Positions 7,970 through 16,788 are shown, counted from the stretch's first letter. The stretch: 17,234 bases of DNA from Pelagophyceae sp. CCMP2097 (GCA_026770575.1 MU657262.1:97361-114594), one strand, 5' to 3'. A program made the numbers and translations. Notes: generated from the letters alone by a model not told the origin.

Positions 7970-8950
7970 ATGGTGCTCTCGCAGGACGAGATCGACGGCT
8001 GCCGCGACGCGTTCCTCGCGTTCGACAAGGACCGGAGCGGCGCGCCCCGGCGTCCGACCCAGACTCTGGCGGCTCCGGGAGCCAGGAGGGGGCGCGCGAG
8101 CCCGGCTGATTCGTGTTCGTGTGAAACCGTTTACGTCGCGCCTTTGCCGCGGCGTGCGAGGACGGGACGGATTGGTGGCTTCGGCACCGAGCGCGGGTCC
8201 TGCTTGCCCGCGGCCCGGCTCGGCGAACGAAGTCGAGGCGCGACTCGTCGGTGCCGCATCCTCTGCGGGGTCGTCGTCCGCCCTCGGAGTGGCGACGGCG
8301 CTCGATGGGCGCAAGGACGCACGGGGGTGGTCGGTCGCTGCGCGTCGCCTCATGTCTCTCCGTAGGCACGATTGACGTCTGGGAGCTGCGGCAGGTGCTC
8401 GAGGCCATGGGCCAAAAGCCCACTGAGGAGGAACTCTTCCAGATGATCTCAGAGGTCGACGAGAACATGTGCGTGGGCACCGCTTTTTTCTGCAGATTCG
8501 TAGAGACGGCAAAGGATTGCGCGCGACGGGACGGACGCGCGCAGGTCCGGCTCGATCGACTTTGCAGAGTTCTTAAAGGTCATCGAGAACCAAAAGGACC
8601 GCGCGTCCCCGGCGCCGTCGTCGTTGTGTCGCGAGGCCGTGCCGAGGGCGCGTCGACATTCGGACCGTGCTCCGTTCAGGCGCTGAGAACTTTGACGACG
8701 AGAACGACATGATCGACGCCTTTGTCGCCTGTGGCGGCCGGCCGGACAAGCAGGGCCACGTAAGAACGCCGCGCCGAAAACATTCGGGAAACGTGTCGAA
8801 TCGCGGCGCCAGGTGCGACGCGAGACTTTGGTCAAGATCATCAAGCACGACTTCGGGCTGACGATCGACATCGAGGAGCTCATCAACAAGATCGACACGG
8901 ACCTGAGCGGCGAGATTGAGTTCGAGGAGTTTAAGGCCCTGCTTTCATGA
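7970..8950 (+). CDS. Calmodulin-like EF-hand calcium-binding protein
   Basis: Exons 7970-8039, 8366-8468, 8545-8600, 8680-8759 and 8813-8950 give 148 aa, essentially the length of calmodulin. EF1 (19-30, DKDRSGTIDVWE), EF2 (55-66, DENMSGSIDFAE) and EF4 (131-142, DTDLSGEIEFEE) carry acidic residues at loop positions 1 and 12 and glycine at 6. EF3 (about 97-108) has Arg at position 1 and Thr at position 12, so it should not bind calcium. The segment HDFGLTIDIEELINKIDTD resembles calmodulin/centrin-family proteins found with axonemes or the cytoskeleton, so a calcium-sensor role in motility is possible but unproven. Intron 1 (326 nt) and probably intron 3 use GC donors. For intron 3 a GT donor a little downstream is also possible and would insert several residues. 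Confidence 0.92.
8040..8365 (+). other. GC-AG intron in the calmodulin-like gene
   Basis: The intron starts GCGCGC directly after ...CGG AGC G and ends CCGTAG before GC ACG ATT. The join restores the invariant EF-hand loop DKDRSGTID. No GT donor can keep that loop intact. At 326 nt it is the longest confidently placed intron in the window. Confidence 0.85.
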
Positions 8951-9278
8951 GTCCGCGGCGCGCCGGAGCGAGGCCGCGCAGCTCCTCTAATGAGTCGCGC
9001 GGCGCGCCTCGCGGCCGCGCGCCTCGCGGCCGCGCAGCGCACCCGCGCGCGGCGGCGAGGTTCGCACCCGCGCGCGGCGGCGACGTCGGCCGCGGGCCAC
9101 TTGTGAAGCACCACGACCCGCAACCGTGCGCCCCCCCGCGGGCCGTGGGCGAGAGCACCGCCACTGTCCGACGCTGTAACTCGCTAACTTTTTCTTTGTA
9201 CTTCGGAACGGCGCGCAGCCGAACCCCCGACGCTCGTTCCGGCGCGCCTCTTGCAGCCAGGCTTGGGTTACGTGGGGC
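8951..9278. other. Gap between convergent genes with GC-rich direct repeats
   Basis: This holds the 3' flanks of the calmodulin-like gene and of the 678-aa protein gene. Positions 9004-9034 carry two tandem copies of gcgcctcgcggccgc (period 15). Positions 9039-9083 carry two copies of gcacccgcgcgcggcggcga (period 25). An Arg/Ala-rich plus-strand frame across it looks like a composition artefact. No RNA gene was seen. Confidence 0.55.
9004..9083. repeat. Short GC-rich tandem direct repeats
   Basis: Two adjacent duplications: a 15-nt unit (gcgcctcgcggccgc) at 9004-9018 and 9019-9033, and a 20-nt identical block at 9039-9058 and 9064-9083 separated by ggttc. Probably slippage products in the intergenic 3' region. 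Confidence 0.75.
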
Positions 9279-11315
9279 TTAGAGGAGGTTGTCAAAAATG
9301 GCTTCGTCGACGCCGGCCGTGCGCGTGCGCGATGCCTTGTCTGGTCGCGAAGACGGCCGCGCCGACGCCGGCCGCGCCGACGCCGGCCGCGCCGTTTCGG
9401 CGCGCGGCCGGTTCGCCTTGCGCGTCTTGGCGGTGGATGCGGCCTTGGCCTTTTTATCGTGCGCGGATTTACGTTCGACGGCCATGGCACCGAGGTATTC
9501 CTCAAGATCGTCCTCCCACTTCGAAGCCATGGCCGGGCCGGGCCGCTTCTGCGGCGCGGTGGCGTACGGCGCCGTCGCGCGCGGGCCGGGCTGCTGCGCC
9601 GCGCGCAAATCCGCGCGCTTTTGCAGCTCGAAATCAGCAACCTTTTGCATGCCGGGCATGTGCGGCTTGAAACTCGGCCCGGCCTCGTTCGCTTTGGTGG
9701 TCTCCAACGCGCGCTGCTTGGCCTTTCGCTTTTCTAAATCGTCGTAGAGCCGGTCCAAAAACGGCCCCGAAGTCGCTTCCACCTTGGCCCTCAGCGAGGC
9801 ATGGTACGCGTCGTGCTGCGTCGAACCGACGCGCTGCGCCGCGTCGGCGCGGTCGCGCGCCTCTTGCGCCTTGACGGCCTCTTCTTTTTTGTCCGTGAGC
9901 CACTTTTCCTGCGTTTTCAACCACGCGTCTGCGCCCTTGCTCTCCTTCGGCCGCCAGACCTGGTACTGCGCCTTGCAGCCCAGCGAGCAGTCGTTGCGCT
10001 TCTCCGCGAGCTCGTCGTACGCCTGCTCCGCGCCGCAGAGCGGGCAAGACTTTTTGTGAATTTGAGCGTCGTAAAGCCTTTTGCCGCGAGTGTACTCCAG
10101 CTTCAGCCTTCGAGCGCGCTCCGCGGCGGAGAGGCGGTCGACCCACTCGCCGTTGACCTGGCGTTCCTGGCCGGAGAAGTCGTAGGCGCATTCCTTTTCG
10201 GCGGCGAGCTTGGCGGCGTTGGAAAGGTTTGGGATGAAGGTGCAGTTTTTCGCCATGTCCCGTGTCATAAAACGCCGCCCACCCTTGCCCGCGACACCCG
10301 ACGCCGCGCGGCCAACCTCGGCGGGCCTTTTGGCTGAATCCGCTTCCTCGGCCTCTGCCTTCTCCGCCCAGTGGCGCGCTCGCCGCGCGTGGCCGGCGAC
10401 TTTTGCCGGCGGCGGCCTCGTAAGGTCTTCCAGCTTCTCCGCCTCGAGCTTCCTCGCCGCGGCGGCCTCGGAGGGCGGCTTCGGGGGCTTGAGCTTGAGC
10501 ATGAGTGCGACTTGCTTCATTAGCCCTTTTTTGTCCGAGACGCCCATGAGGCTCGCCTGGGCCGCGGACAACGTGACGCCACCGACGCTGATCGCCTGCG
10601 CCGTCGAAACAGCCGACCGCCTCGGCCGCGGAACCGGCTTCGGGGGCGGCTGGCGCGGCGGCGCCGCGGCAGAGACGGTAGGCTGGCCCGGCGCCGGCTT
10701 GAGGGACGTCGGCTGGCCCGGGGCCGGCTTGAGGAGCGCCGGCTGGCCCGGCGCCGGCTTGAGGGGCGCCTCGTCCTCGACGTCATCCTCGAAGCCTTCC
10801 GCGTCGTCGTACTCGTCGCCCGCCGGCGGCACGCCGCGCCAGCTGCCGCCGCTGCCGCCGAGCGAGTCCGCGTCAAAGGAGACGCGCATCTTGCGCGCGG
10901 CGACGTCGGCGGCGGCTTTGGGGTCCGAGGTGCGCGGCGCCGGTGGGGCCCCGCTCGGCGTCGCCTCGAAGACGCCGTAGGGGGGCAACGGCGCGCCGTC
11001 GGCCTCCGGAAGGCAGAGGCGGCTGCGCTCGCGGTGTAGTAAAGCGTCGACGTTTCCGAGTAGTAAAGCGTCGTCTGCCGAAGAACGGTAACCTCGTGAT
11101 TCGCCGTCGTCGTACATCGCCGCCTGAAAGGCCGCCTCCTCCGTCCGCGGCGTCTCCTTCGGGCCGCCGTACGCCGCCGGCGCCGCGGCCACAGACCCAA
11201 AGGCCAACGCGGCGGGCGCGTCGAGCGAGAGCGACTCGCCCGGCTCAAAGTCCGCTTCCCCAAAGTCCGACTCGTACGGGTCAAACTCATCGTCCGACAG
11301 CGGCGCGAGCGCCAT
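9279..11315 (-). CDS. Intronless 678-aa protein of unknown function with a CxxC-x15-CxxxC motif
   Basis: One uninterrupted frame runs from ATG 11315 (MALAPLSDDEFDPYESDFG) to TAA at 9279. The ORF stays open upstream, but this is the first ATG after the divergent promoter region with an acidic, gene-like N-terminus. The first third is acidic and disordered. About residues 183-212 hold three copies of a decapeptide built on LKPAPGQP. The middle is Lys/Ala/Glu-rich and probably coiled-coil. A better-structured core follows, from NCTFIPNLSNAAK through WVDRLSAAERARRLKLEYT to C424-x2-C427-x15-C443-x3-C447, which could bind zinc. A charged helical region comes next (WLKTQEKWLTDKKEEA). The tail is basic, with RPASA repeats, and ends DEAIFDNLL. 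CTFxPNLS followed by coiled coil recalls cytoskeletal or flagellar proteins, but I do not recognise the family. Lack of introns contrasts with its neighbours. Confidence 0.8.
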   Translation of the reverse strand: MALAPLSDDEFDPYESDFGEADFEPGESLSLDAPAALAFGSVAAAPAAYGGPKETPRTEEAAFQAAMYDDGESRGYRSSADDALLLGNVDALLHRERSRLCLPEADGAPLPPYGVFEATPSGAPPAPRTSDPKAAADVAARKMRVSFDADSLGGSGGSWRGVPPAGDEYDDAEGFEDDVEDEAPLKPAPGQPALLKPAPGQPTSLKPAPGQPTVSAAAPPRQPPPKPVPRPRRSAVSTAQAISVGGVTLSAAQASLMGVSDKKGLMKQVALMLKLKPPKPPSEAAAARKLEAEKLEDLTRPPPAKVAGHARRARHWAEKAEAEEADSAKRPAEVGRAASGVAGKGGRRFMTRDMAKNCTFIPNLSNAAKLAAEKECAYDFSGQERQVNGEWVDRLSAAERARRLKLEYTRGKRLYDAQIHKKSCPLCGAEQAYDELAEKRNDCSLGCKAQYQVWRPKESKGADAWLKTQEKWLTDKKEEAVKAQEARDRADAAQRVGSTQHDAYHASLRAKVEATSGPFLDRLYDDLEKRKAKQRALETTKANEAGPSFKPHMPGMQKVADFELQKRADLRAAQQPGPRATAPYATAPQKRPGPAMASKWEDDLEEYLGAMAVERKSAHDKKAKAASTAKTRKANRPRAETARPASARPASARPSSRPDKASRTRTAGVDEAIFDNLL
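10681..10770 (-). repeat. In-frame 30-nt tandem triplication
   Basis: Three adjacent 30-nt units (10681-10710, 10711-10740, 10741-10770), each starting ggctggcccgg and differing at only a few bases, lie inside the 678-aa protein gene. They encode three LKPAPGQP-type decapeptides. The frame is kept, and most differences fall in the last third of the unit. Confidence 0.9.
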
Positions 11316-11737
11316 GACCCGTAGGCCTGGCCAGCTGGACAAGAAGCGTACAACCTCGACCCGGCGTCGGCCTGCCAAGCCACCAAAAAGCCCGACTCGA
11401 CCCGGCCGTACAACGTCGATCGCCAAAATTGCATGGGCTTTTCAATTGCTTGCACAAGTGACGGAACGTAGAATTCTAATGACGAGAGCGTGCGACGCCG
11501 GCCAGCCGCGGCAGCACGCATCAACGCGCGAGGCGTCGGCCCGTTGAAAAGAACTAGCTGAAGATGGAGGCCGCCGGCTTTTGAGAGAGCCTCGGTGCAT
11601 CCTTGTGCCGCCCTGCACGGGGGCGATATTCGTTGAGCGTGCTCTTTTCGGCAAATCCGTTCGACGAGTCACGGGGCCGAAGATTTATTTGGGAGAAGGG
11701 GAAAAGCCCGGCGGGCTGCTCGCACCCACGCTCCGGG
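11316..11737. promoter_or_regulatory. Divergent intergenic region with probable 5' UTRs
   Basis: This 422-nt stretch lies between the starts of the 678-aa gene (leftward) and the EDR2-like gene (rightward). It is less GC-rich around 11425-11485 (gcatgggcttttcaattgct, gtagaattctaatgacg). The upstream part of the EDR2 frame (from about 11600) stays open but has no ATG before 11738. A short ATG frame at 11565 stops after six codons and could be an upstream ORF or belong to an unresolved first exon. No recognised promoter element. Confidence 0.4.
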
Positions 11738-14212
11738 ATGATCCAGGGCGACTTGCTCCTGCTGGTGCCGGTCGCCGAGGGCTTGACGGGGCGGGTCTGG
11801 CGAAGAGCGTTTTTCGCGTTGGACGACGAACGTTTGTACTACTTCGCTGCCGCAAACATCGACCGCGGCCGCCCGACGCGCGTCCTCGACCTCCGACGGC
11901 GAAGCTTCACAGTCTCGCCCGTCGAGGCAGACGGGTCCGGTGCGGTTCCCCTTGAAACTCTGCGACCGCGCCCGACGACGGTCGTAGGCGGCGACACGGC
12001 ATACACGTTCAGCGTCGAAGTCTCGCAAGCGCGGCGGCGCAAGGGCCTCGGCGAGCTTTTGGCGGCTCGGACTTCCATCAGCCGCGGCGCGTTGGTCTGC
12101 TTCGCATGGGCCGCCACGTAAGATCTGCATGTATACGACTTTGTCTGCGAACCTGCAAACGGCTCATCATATCAGGTACGCCTCGCGCCGCGCCGCTGCC
12201 GCCGAGCCGTCGTGCGTCGCAGCTTGCGTAGAGTGCAATCGTTTCTCAAGATCGAAAGAGGCCCCTCATTGTGGGCCCCACGACGGCGTTTGTAGGCTCC
12301 GCGGCGCGCTCGCGGCGGCGCTCTTGTTGTGCGTCGCCTGCCGCGCGGCAAAGGCCGCGCTCTGGGTCACGGAGGAGGCCGTGTCGCTCACGCTCGCCGC
12401 GCCGACTCGCGTGAGCCGCGAGCCCGCCGCAGAGCCCGCGTCGACGGCGGCGTGTCGCGAGGGTTGGCGCGTCTTTTAGGCGAGCGCGGAGGAGTGGCGG
12501 TGCGCCTTGGCGCGCGACTGCTCTCTGCATAACATCGACGGGGTCGTCGTCCGGTGTTACGCGCAGGCGGACGAAAGCGGCGACGACGGCGACGAGACGC
12601 CGCCCGACGACGAAGCCGACGAGGACCGCGACGATGCCTGCGAGTCGTCGCGGCACGCGGCGCGGTTGATCGTACGAGCGACGCGGGCGGAGATCTTAGC
12701 CGCGCTGGGCTCGCATTTAAAAGTCTCTGTCCGCGCCCTGCCGCACCGCCTCGGCGGCGGCGCCGTCTCCGTGCACACCGCCGTGCACACCGCCGTGCAC
12801 CACACCGGCAAGGGGCCCGCCGCCAAGGTGCGCGCCCCTGCCGTCGAAACGCCCTTTGAGGCCATCTTCTCGCGCATCTTGTAGGGCCTCTTGACCCTCG
12901 AGCTCAGCGCGCCTGCGATGCAGCCAGGCATCGACCTCTGCCTCACGGGCACTTTCGTGGCGACGCCGCTGGCGGAGGACGGCGGCGACGACGTCGAGTT
13001 GGAATTGTCCATAGGCCGCGTCGGGGACTGGTCGGAATACCCGCATCTTCAAAGGAAGACGAGGATCTTCAAAGGACGGGTTCCAACCCGAGGCACCCGA
13101 GGGTGCGCCGGGGACCGCGCGCTTCCCCCCGTTGAGTGGCATCGTTAGGTCATTTGTGGTCTCTTCCGAGGGCGCGGGCCGGTGGTCTCCGACGGCTTTG
13201 AACGAAGTGGCTCGGCGCGCGGCGCGCGGCATGCTCCTCTCGCTGCGCGACGCAGCAAAGGCGTCGCGGTGCGCGAGGCACAACGGCGCGGGGCTCTTGG
13301 ATGGCATCGAGCCTCCGGCAGCGGCCAGAGGCGCCAATTCCGACTCGGATTCGTCCGACGGCGAAGACGCGGCGGTGAACACGCGCGCGCCGTCGAGCTG
13401 GGCGGCGGCGCTGAGAGCGGCCGTCCCGACGGCGCCGCCGGAGATGTGGGGGAGCGTCTCGCCGCGGCTGTTTAGCGTACGGGGTGCCAACTATTTAAAC
13501 GATCGCCATAAGATCCGCGCCTCGATCGACGCCTTTGAGCTCGCCGCGTTAGACGTCTTCCTCCACCCGGCGGCCAAGCCCACGGGCGGCGACGACCGCC
13601 ACGGTGCGACTTGTTTGCCTTGTCGAAGCGAGGCTCCTTAGTCCACGGAATCCGCTAGGCTTCCACGTGGCGGCGTCGCCGTCGAACCGCGTGCAGGTGG
13701 CGACGGCGGACCCCGCCGAGGCGAAGTTCACGCTGATTATTTGCCTCCTCGTGCCTGGTCCGCCGGCGTACACCATGGCCATGTACTTCACTGCGCGGAA
13801 CGCCGCAGCTCTGCGCGGCGAGGCGCCGCTCGGGAAACTGGCGAACCCCTTTCTCTTTGGAAACGACGACGCTTTCCGCGATTCGAGGTTCAAGCTCATC
13901 CCCAAGCTCGTCGACTCCAACTTCCTCGTGAAACACGCCGTCGGCAGCAAGCCGGCCATCCTCGGGCGCAAGCTCCGGCAGCGCTACTTCCACGGGCAGG
14001 ACTACATGGAGGTGGACGTCGACATCGTCTCTTCCAATGTTGCTGCCGGGGTGCTCCGCGTCTGCGGCGGTTTCGCGAAACAAATCGTCGTCGACCTCGC
14101 CTTTGTGCTCGAAGGACGCAGGCCAGACGAGCTGCCGGAGCCGCTCCTCGGTTCCATCCGAGTCTCGCACATAGACGTCTCAAAAGGCGTGCCCCTGCCG
14201 CCGCCGAGATAG
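11738..14212 (+). CDS. EDR2-like lipid-binding protein: PH, START-like and EDR2_C (DUF1336) domains
   Basis: Proposed exons 11738-12038, 12123-12175, 12480-12827, 12885-13102, 13149-13603 and 13659-14212 give 642 aa. The N-terminus is a PH domain: GDLLLLVP, VWRRAFFALDDERLYYF, LHVYDFVCEP, SAEEWRCAL. An acidic linker with a short HTAV repeat follows. SFVVSSEGAGRWSPTALNEV resembles the end of a START domain. From about residue 404 there is clear EDR2_C: FSVRGANYLNDRHKIRA, SNRVQVATADPAEAKF, RFKLIPKLVDSNFLVKHAVG, KPAILGRKL, YMEVDVDI and DELPEPLLGSIRVSHIDV. Plant EDR2 has this domain order and acts in lipid-linked membrane signalling, so membrane association is inferred. The last three exons are firm. 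The first intron (GC donor at 12039), the 304-nt second intron, the middle of the START region and the start ATG are less certain; 13015-13148 can also be read in another frame. Confidence 0.82.
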
Positions 14213-14434
14213 CTGGGAGAATAAACTCAACCCCTCAGATACGGCCCGTGACGATGCACTCCAACAGCGTGGACTGAGAGTGCCCTCCCTGTACCTTGTG
14301 CGGCCATCGCGCGAGTAGCGCCAGACTAGCCCCCCCCGGAGTTCAACGAAGTTTTCAACGGCCCCCTCATCGCCGCCCAAATAGTGACTGACCCTATCCT
14401 CGTCAAAACTCGCCGACTGCCGAGTAGTAGGATC
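14213..14434. other. Short gap between EDR2-like and SAM synthetase genes
   Basis: This 222-nt same-strand gap should contain the end of one gene and the promoter and 5' UTR of the next. It has a C-rich run (agccccccccgga, about 14328-14340) and gagtagtaggatc just before the ATG. No TATA-like box is evident. Confidence 0.4.
14220..14225 (+). other. Candidate polyadenylation signal after the EDR2-like gene
   Basis: AATAAA begins 8 nt after the TAG stop codon. That is very close to the stop, so it would imply a short 3' UTR. Many algae do not use AATAAA, so this may be chance. Confidence 0.3.
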
Positions 14435-16332
14435 ATGTTCGCCAAGTCCGCGACGCCGATGCTGCGCCACGCCGTGCTGCGCCAGTCCGTCAAGACGGCG
14501 GCCAAGCGCACCGTGCGCATGGCCTCGTCGACGCCGGAAGTCGCTTCCTCGTCCTCCAAGGCTTTCGGCGCTGGCGTCCTCGCCGCAAGATACCGCGTCG
14601 ACGTTTAGAGGCGCAACGGCAAGCTCATACGGGGGCCACGAGGAGCGCAGAGGAGCGCTTCAGGGCCGGAGAGTTGCACCGCGAGAGACGGCGCCTTTGT
14701 GGGAAGATTCGGAAGTGCAAGACTGCTTGCCCCTCATTATCTTCACAGGTCGGCGCCGTCGGCGTCGCCGTTGCGTCGCAGCTCGTCGACGAGTCGCCCG
14801 CGCGCTCAGCCTCGGGCTCCGTCCTCCAAGTGCTGTGCGTTGCGCTTTCCGAAGACAGGGTCTCAAACTTGGCGCCGCGGCGTCTGGGGTCGAGAAGATC
14901 TTAATATTTCATTTTTAGGTCGGAGATCAACTCCAAGCTGACGGCGCTGCAGACGGTCATGGGCGTCGCGGAGCAGGAGACTGAGATTGTCATGTTCACG
15001 TCCGAGTCTGTCAACGAGGGCCACCCGGACAAGCTCGCGGACCAGGTCTCCGACTCCATCGTCGACGCGTGCTTCGCGCAGGACCCGGCGTCGCGCGTCG
15101 CCTGCGAGTGCTGCACGGGCACGGGCTTCGTCATGATCTTCGGCGAGATTACCACGGACGCCGTCTTCGACTACGAGGCCGTCGTCCGCGAGACCATCAA
15201 GGGCATCGGCTTCGACGCCCCGGAAAAGGGCCTCGACTACAAGACCTGCCTCGTCATGAACCGCCTCCACAAGCAGTCGGTCGAGATCGGCAACGCCGTC
15301 GGTTCGTATCTCCCCGAGACGAATCGAGAGACCATTTGAGAGTTTCACGCCAAAGCACGTTTACCCAAGCACGTTTACCCTGCCCATCATTTTTATTTGT
15401 TCAACTAATTAGGCAACCGCAGTGTGTTCTCTTGCCGCTTGAAAACGGGGGGCTTTTGATCAAATTTCTCACGCCTCTGCGTAGGCAAGAAGGGCAAGAC
15501 CCCTCCCGAGGAGATTGGCGCCGGCGACCAGGGCCACATGTTCGGTTACGCTACGGACGAGACCCCCGAGCTCATGCCGCTGACGCACTCGCTCGCCACG
15601 GGCCTGGGCTACCAGCTCACCGTCGTCCGCAAGAACGGCCTGCTCCCGCTCCTCCGCCCTGACGGCAAGACGCAGGTCACTATTGAGTACGAGAAGAAGG
15701 GCGGCTTCATGAAGCCCCTCCGCGTGCACACCATCGTCATCTCGACGCAGCACGACCCGAAGTACACGCAGGAGCAGCTCAAGCTGGACCTGATGGAGCA
15801 CGTGATCAAGCCGCTCGTCCCCGCCAACATGCTCGACGACAAGACCATCTACCACATCAACCCGTCGGGCCTCTTCACCATCGGCGGCCCCGAGGGCGAC
15901 GGCGGCCTCACCGGCCGCAAGATCATCATCGACACGTACGGCGGCTGGGGCGCGCACGGCGGCGGCGCCTTCTCGGGCAAGGACCCGACCAAGGTCGACC
16001 GCTCCGCGGCGTACTACTGCCGCTGGATCGCCAAGTCCGTCGTCGCGGCGGGCCTCGCCTCGCGCTGCATCGTCCAGGTTTCGTACGCCATCGGCGTCGC
16101 GGCGCCGCTGTCGGTGAACGTCGACACGTACGGCACGGGCACCAAGTCCGACCCGGCCATCCTTGACATCATCAAGAACAACTTCGACATGCGCGCGGGC
16201 ATGCTCGTCCTCGAGCTCGACATGCTCAAGCCCAAGTACAAGAAGACGGCGGCGTACGGCCACTTCGGCAACTGCGCGCGCCCCGCCGACCCGGACTTCA
16301 CCTGGGAGGTCCCGAAGAAGCTCAAGTACTGA
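14435..16332 (+). CDS. MAT: S-adenosylmethionine synthetase with an N-terminal presequence-like extension
   Basis: The enzyme makes S-adenosylmethionine from methionine and ATP. Exons 14435-14584, 14749-14801, 14919-15301 and 15485-16332 give 477 aa. The catalytic part from Met82 (ATG 14959) is 396 aa, the normal family length. It has [18 protein letters not shown] with the catalytic His, the signature [15 protein letters not shown] (207-221) and the phosphate-loop signature [17 protein letters not shown]. Upstream, [20 protein letters not shown] is basic and free of acids, like a mitochondrial presequence, followed by a hydrophobic [19 protein letters not shown] and a short helical [11 protein letters not shown] linker. 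A strong T-rich acceptor at 14905-14918 shows an exon precedes 14919. The intron 1 donor is GCAAGA or a GT 9 nt earlier. The intron 2 donor must be GC in frame, with the exact site uncertain. Initiation at Met82 could give a cytosolic form. Confidence 0.94.
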
Positions 16333-16776
16333 GCGGCTTCCGACCGAGCGGATACGCCCGGCCAATAATCGCGCAAAGAACCACGGCGCGGCGCCGCTCT
16401 CCTGCCGCCGCGCGCGCGCGCACCGCCGAGGCCCTTCGAAAACTAACGTACCTTGTTAGACCGCTTTCCAAAACACTCACCGGCTTCTTGGGGCAACGCG
16501 ATCCCCGCTCGCCGTAGTGTCGCGACACGCGCGACGCTCTAGATCTGCGAACGTCACTCTGCGGAGTCTGCTTCGCCGGTCAAACGCCGCGCGCGACGTC
16601 GTGCGCCTGGGAGACTCTTCGCGCCTCGCGTCACACGCAGTCGGGGCGCACCAAAGCGCCCAAGAGGTCCGCGCAGCGCATAGGCCCCGCGACCGAGCCC
16701 AACCACTCAAAAAAAAGGTCGGGTCTTCAAGAAGCGTTAGTTGTTGGCACGCCGGGTGGCACGCTGACAGGGTGCG
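16333..16776. other. Gap between convergent genes
   Basis: These 444 nt hold the 3' ends of SAM synthetase (plus) and the right-edge gene (minus). AATAAT at 16364 is a weak poly(A)-signal candidate. The sequence gcgttagttgttggc occurs at 16734-16748 and again at 16774-16788, where it encodes the last codons and stop of the minus-strand gene. A run of eight A at 16710-16717 is present. No RNA gene or coding frame was supported. Confidence 0.5.
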
Positions 16777-16788
16777 TTAGTTGTTGGC
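16734..16788. repeat. 15-nt direct repeat duplicating a stop-codon region
   Basis: Two identical copies of gcgttagttgttggc start 40 nt apart. The right copy contains the stop and final residues (ANN) of the minus-strand right-edge gene. The left copy lies in its 3' flank. Sequence beyond the 15-16 nt does not match. Confidence 0.7.

Noticed and set aside
8040..8365. Introner element (transposon-derived intron)
   Set aside because: No terminal inverted repeat or clear target-site duplication was visible and no other intron in the window resembles it. A genome-wide search would be needed to reopen this.
8947..9282. 111-codon plus-strand frame after the calmodulin-like gene
   Set aside because: It starts inside the upstream stop region, consists of Arg/Ala/Pro low complexity from GC-rich direct repeats, and overlaps the end of the opposite gene.
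10520..11524. 334-codon minus-strand frame overlapping the 678-aa protein gene
   Set aside because: The sequence is Arg/Ser-rich in a shifted frame. The other frame has acidic N-terminus, repeats and a cysteine motif.
653..16332. A functional link between the methyltransferase and SAM synthetase as a cluster
   Set aside because: They are about 12.5 kb apart, on opposite strands, with seven unrelated genes between them. Sharing SAM is too common to imply linkage.
15469..16365. 298-codon open frame on the minus strand across the SAM synthetase exon
   Set aside because: It is exactly antisense to a conserved enzyme, has Val/Arg/Asp-rich low-complexity sequence, and is the expected shadow of third-position GC bias.
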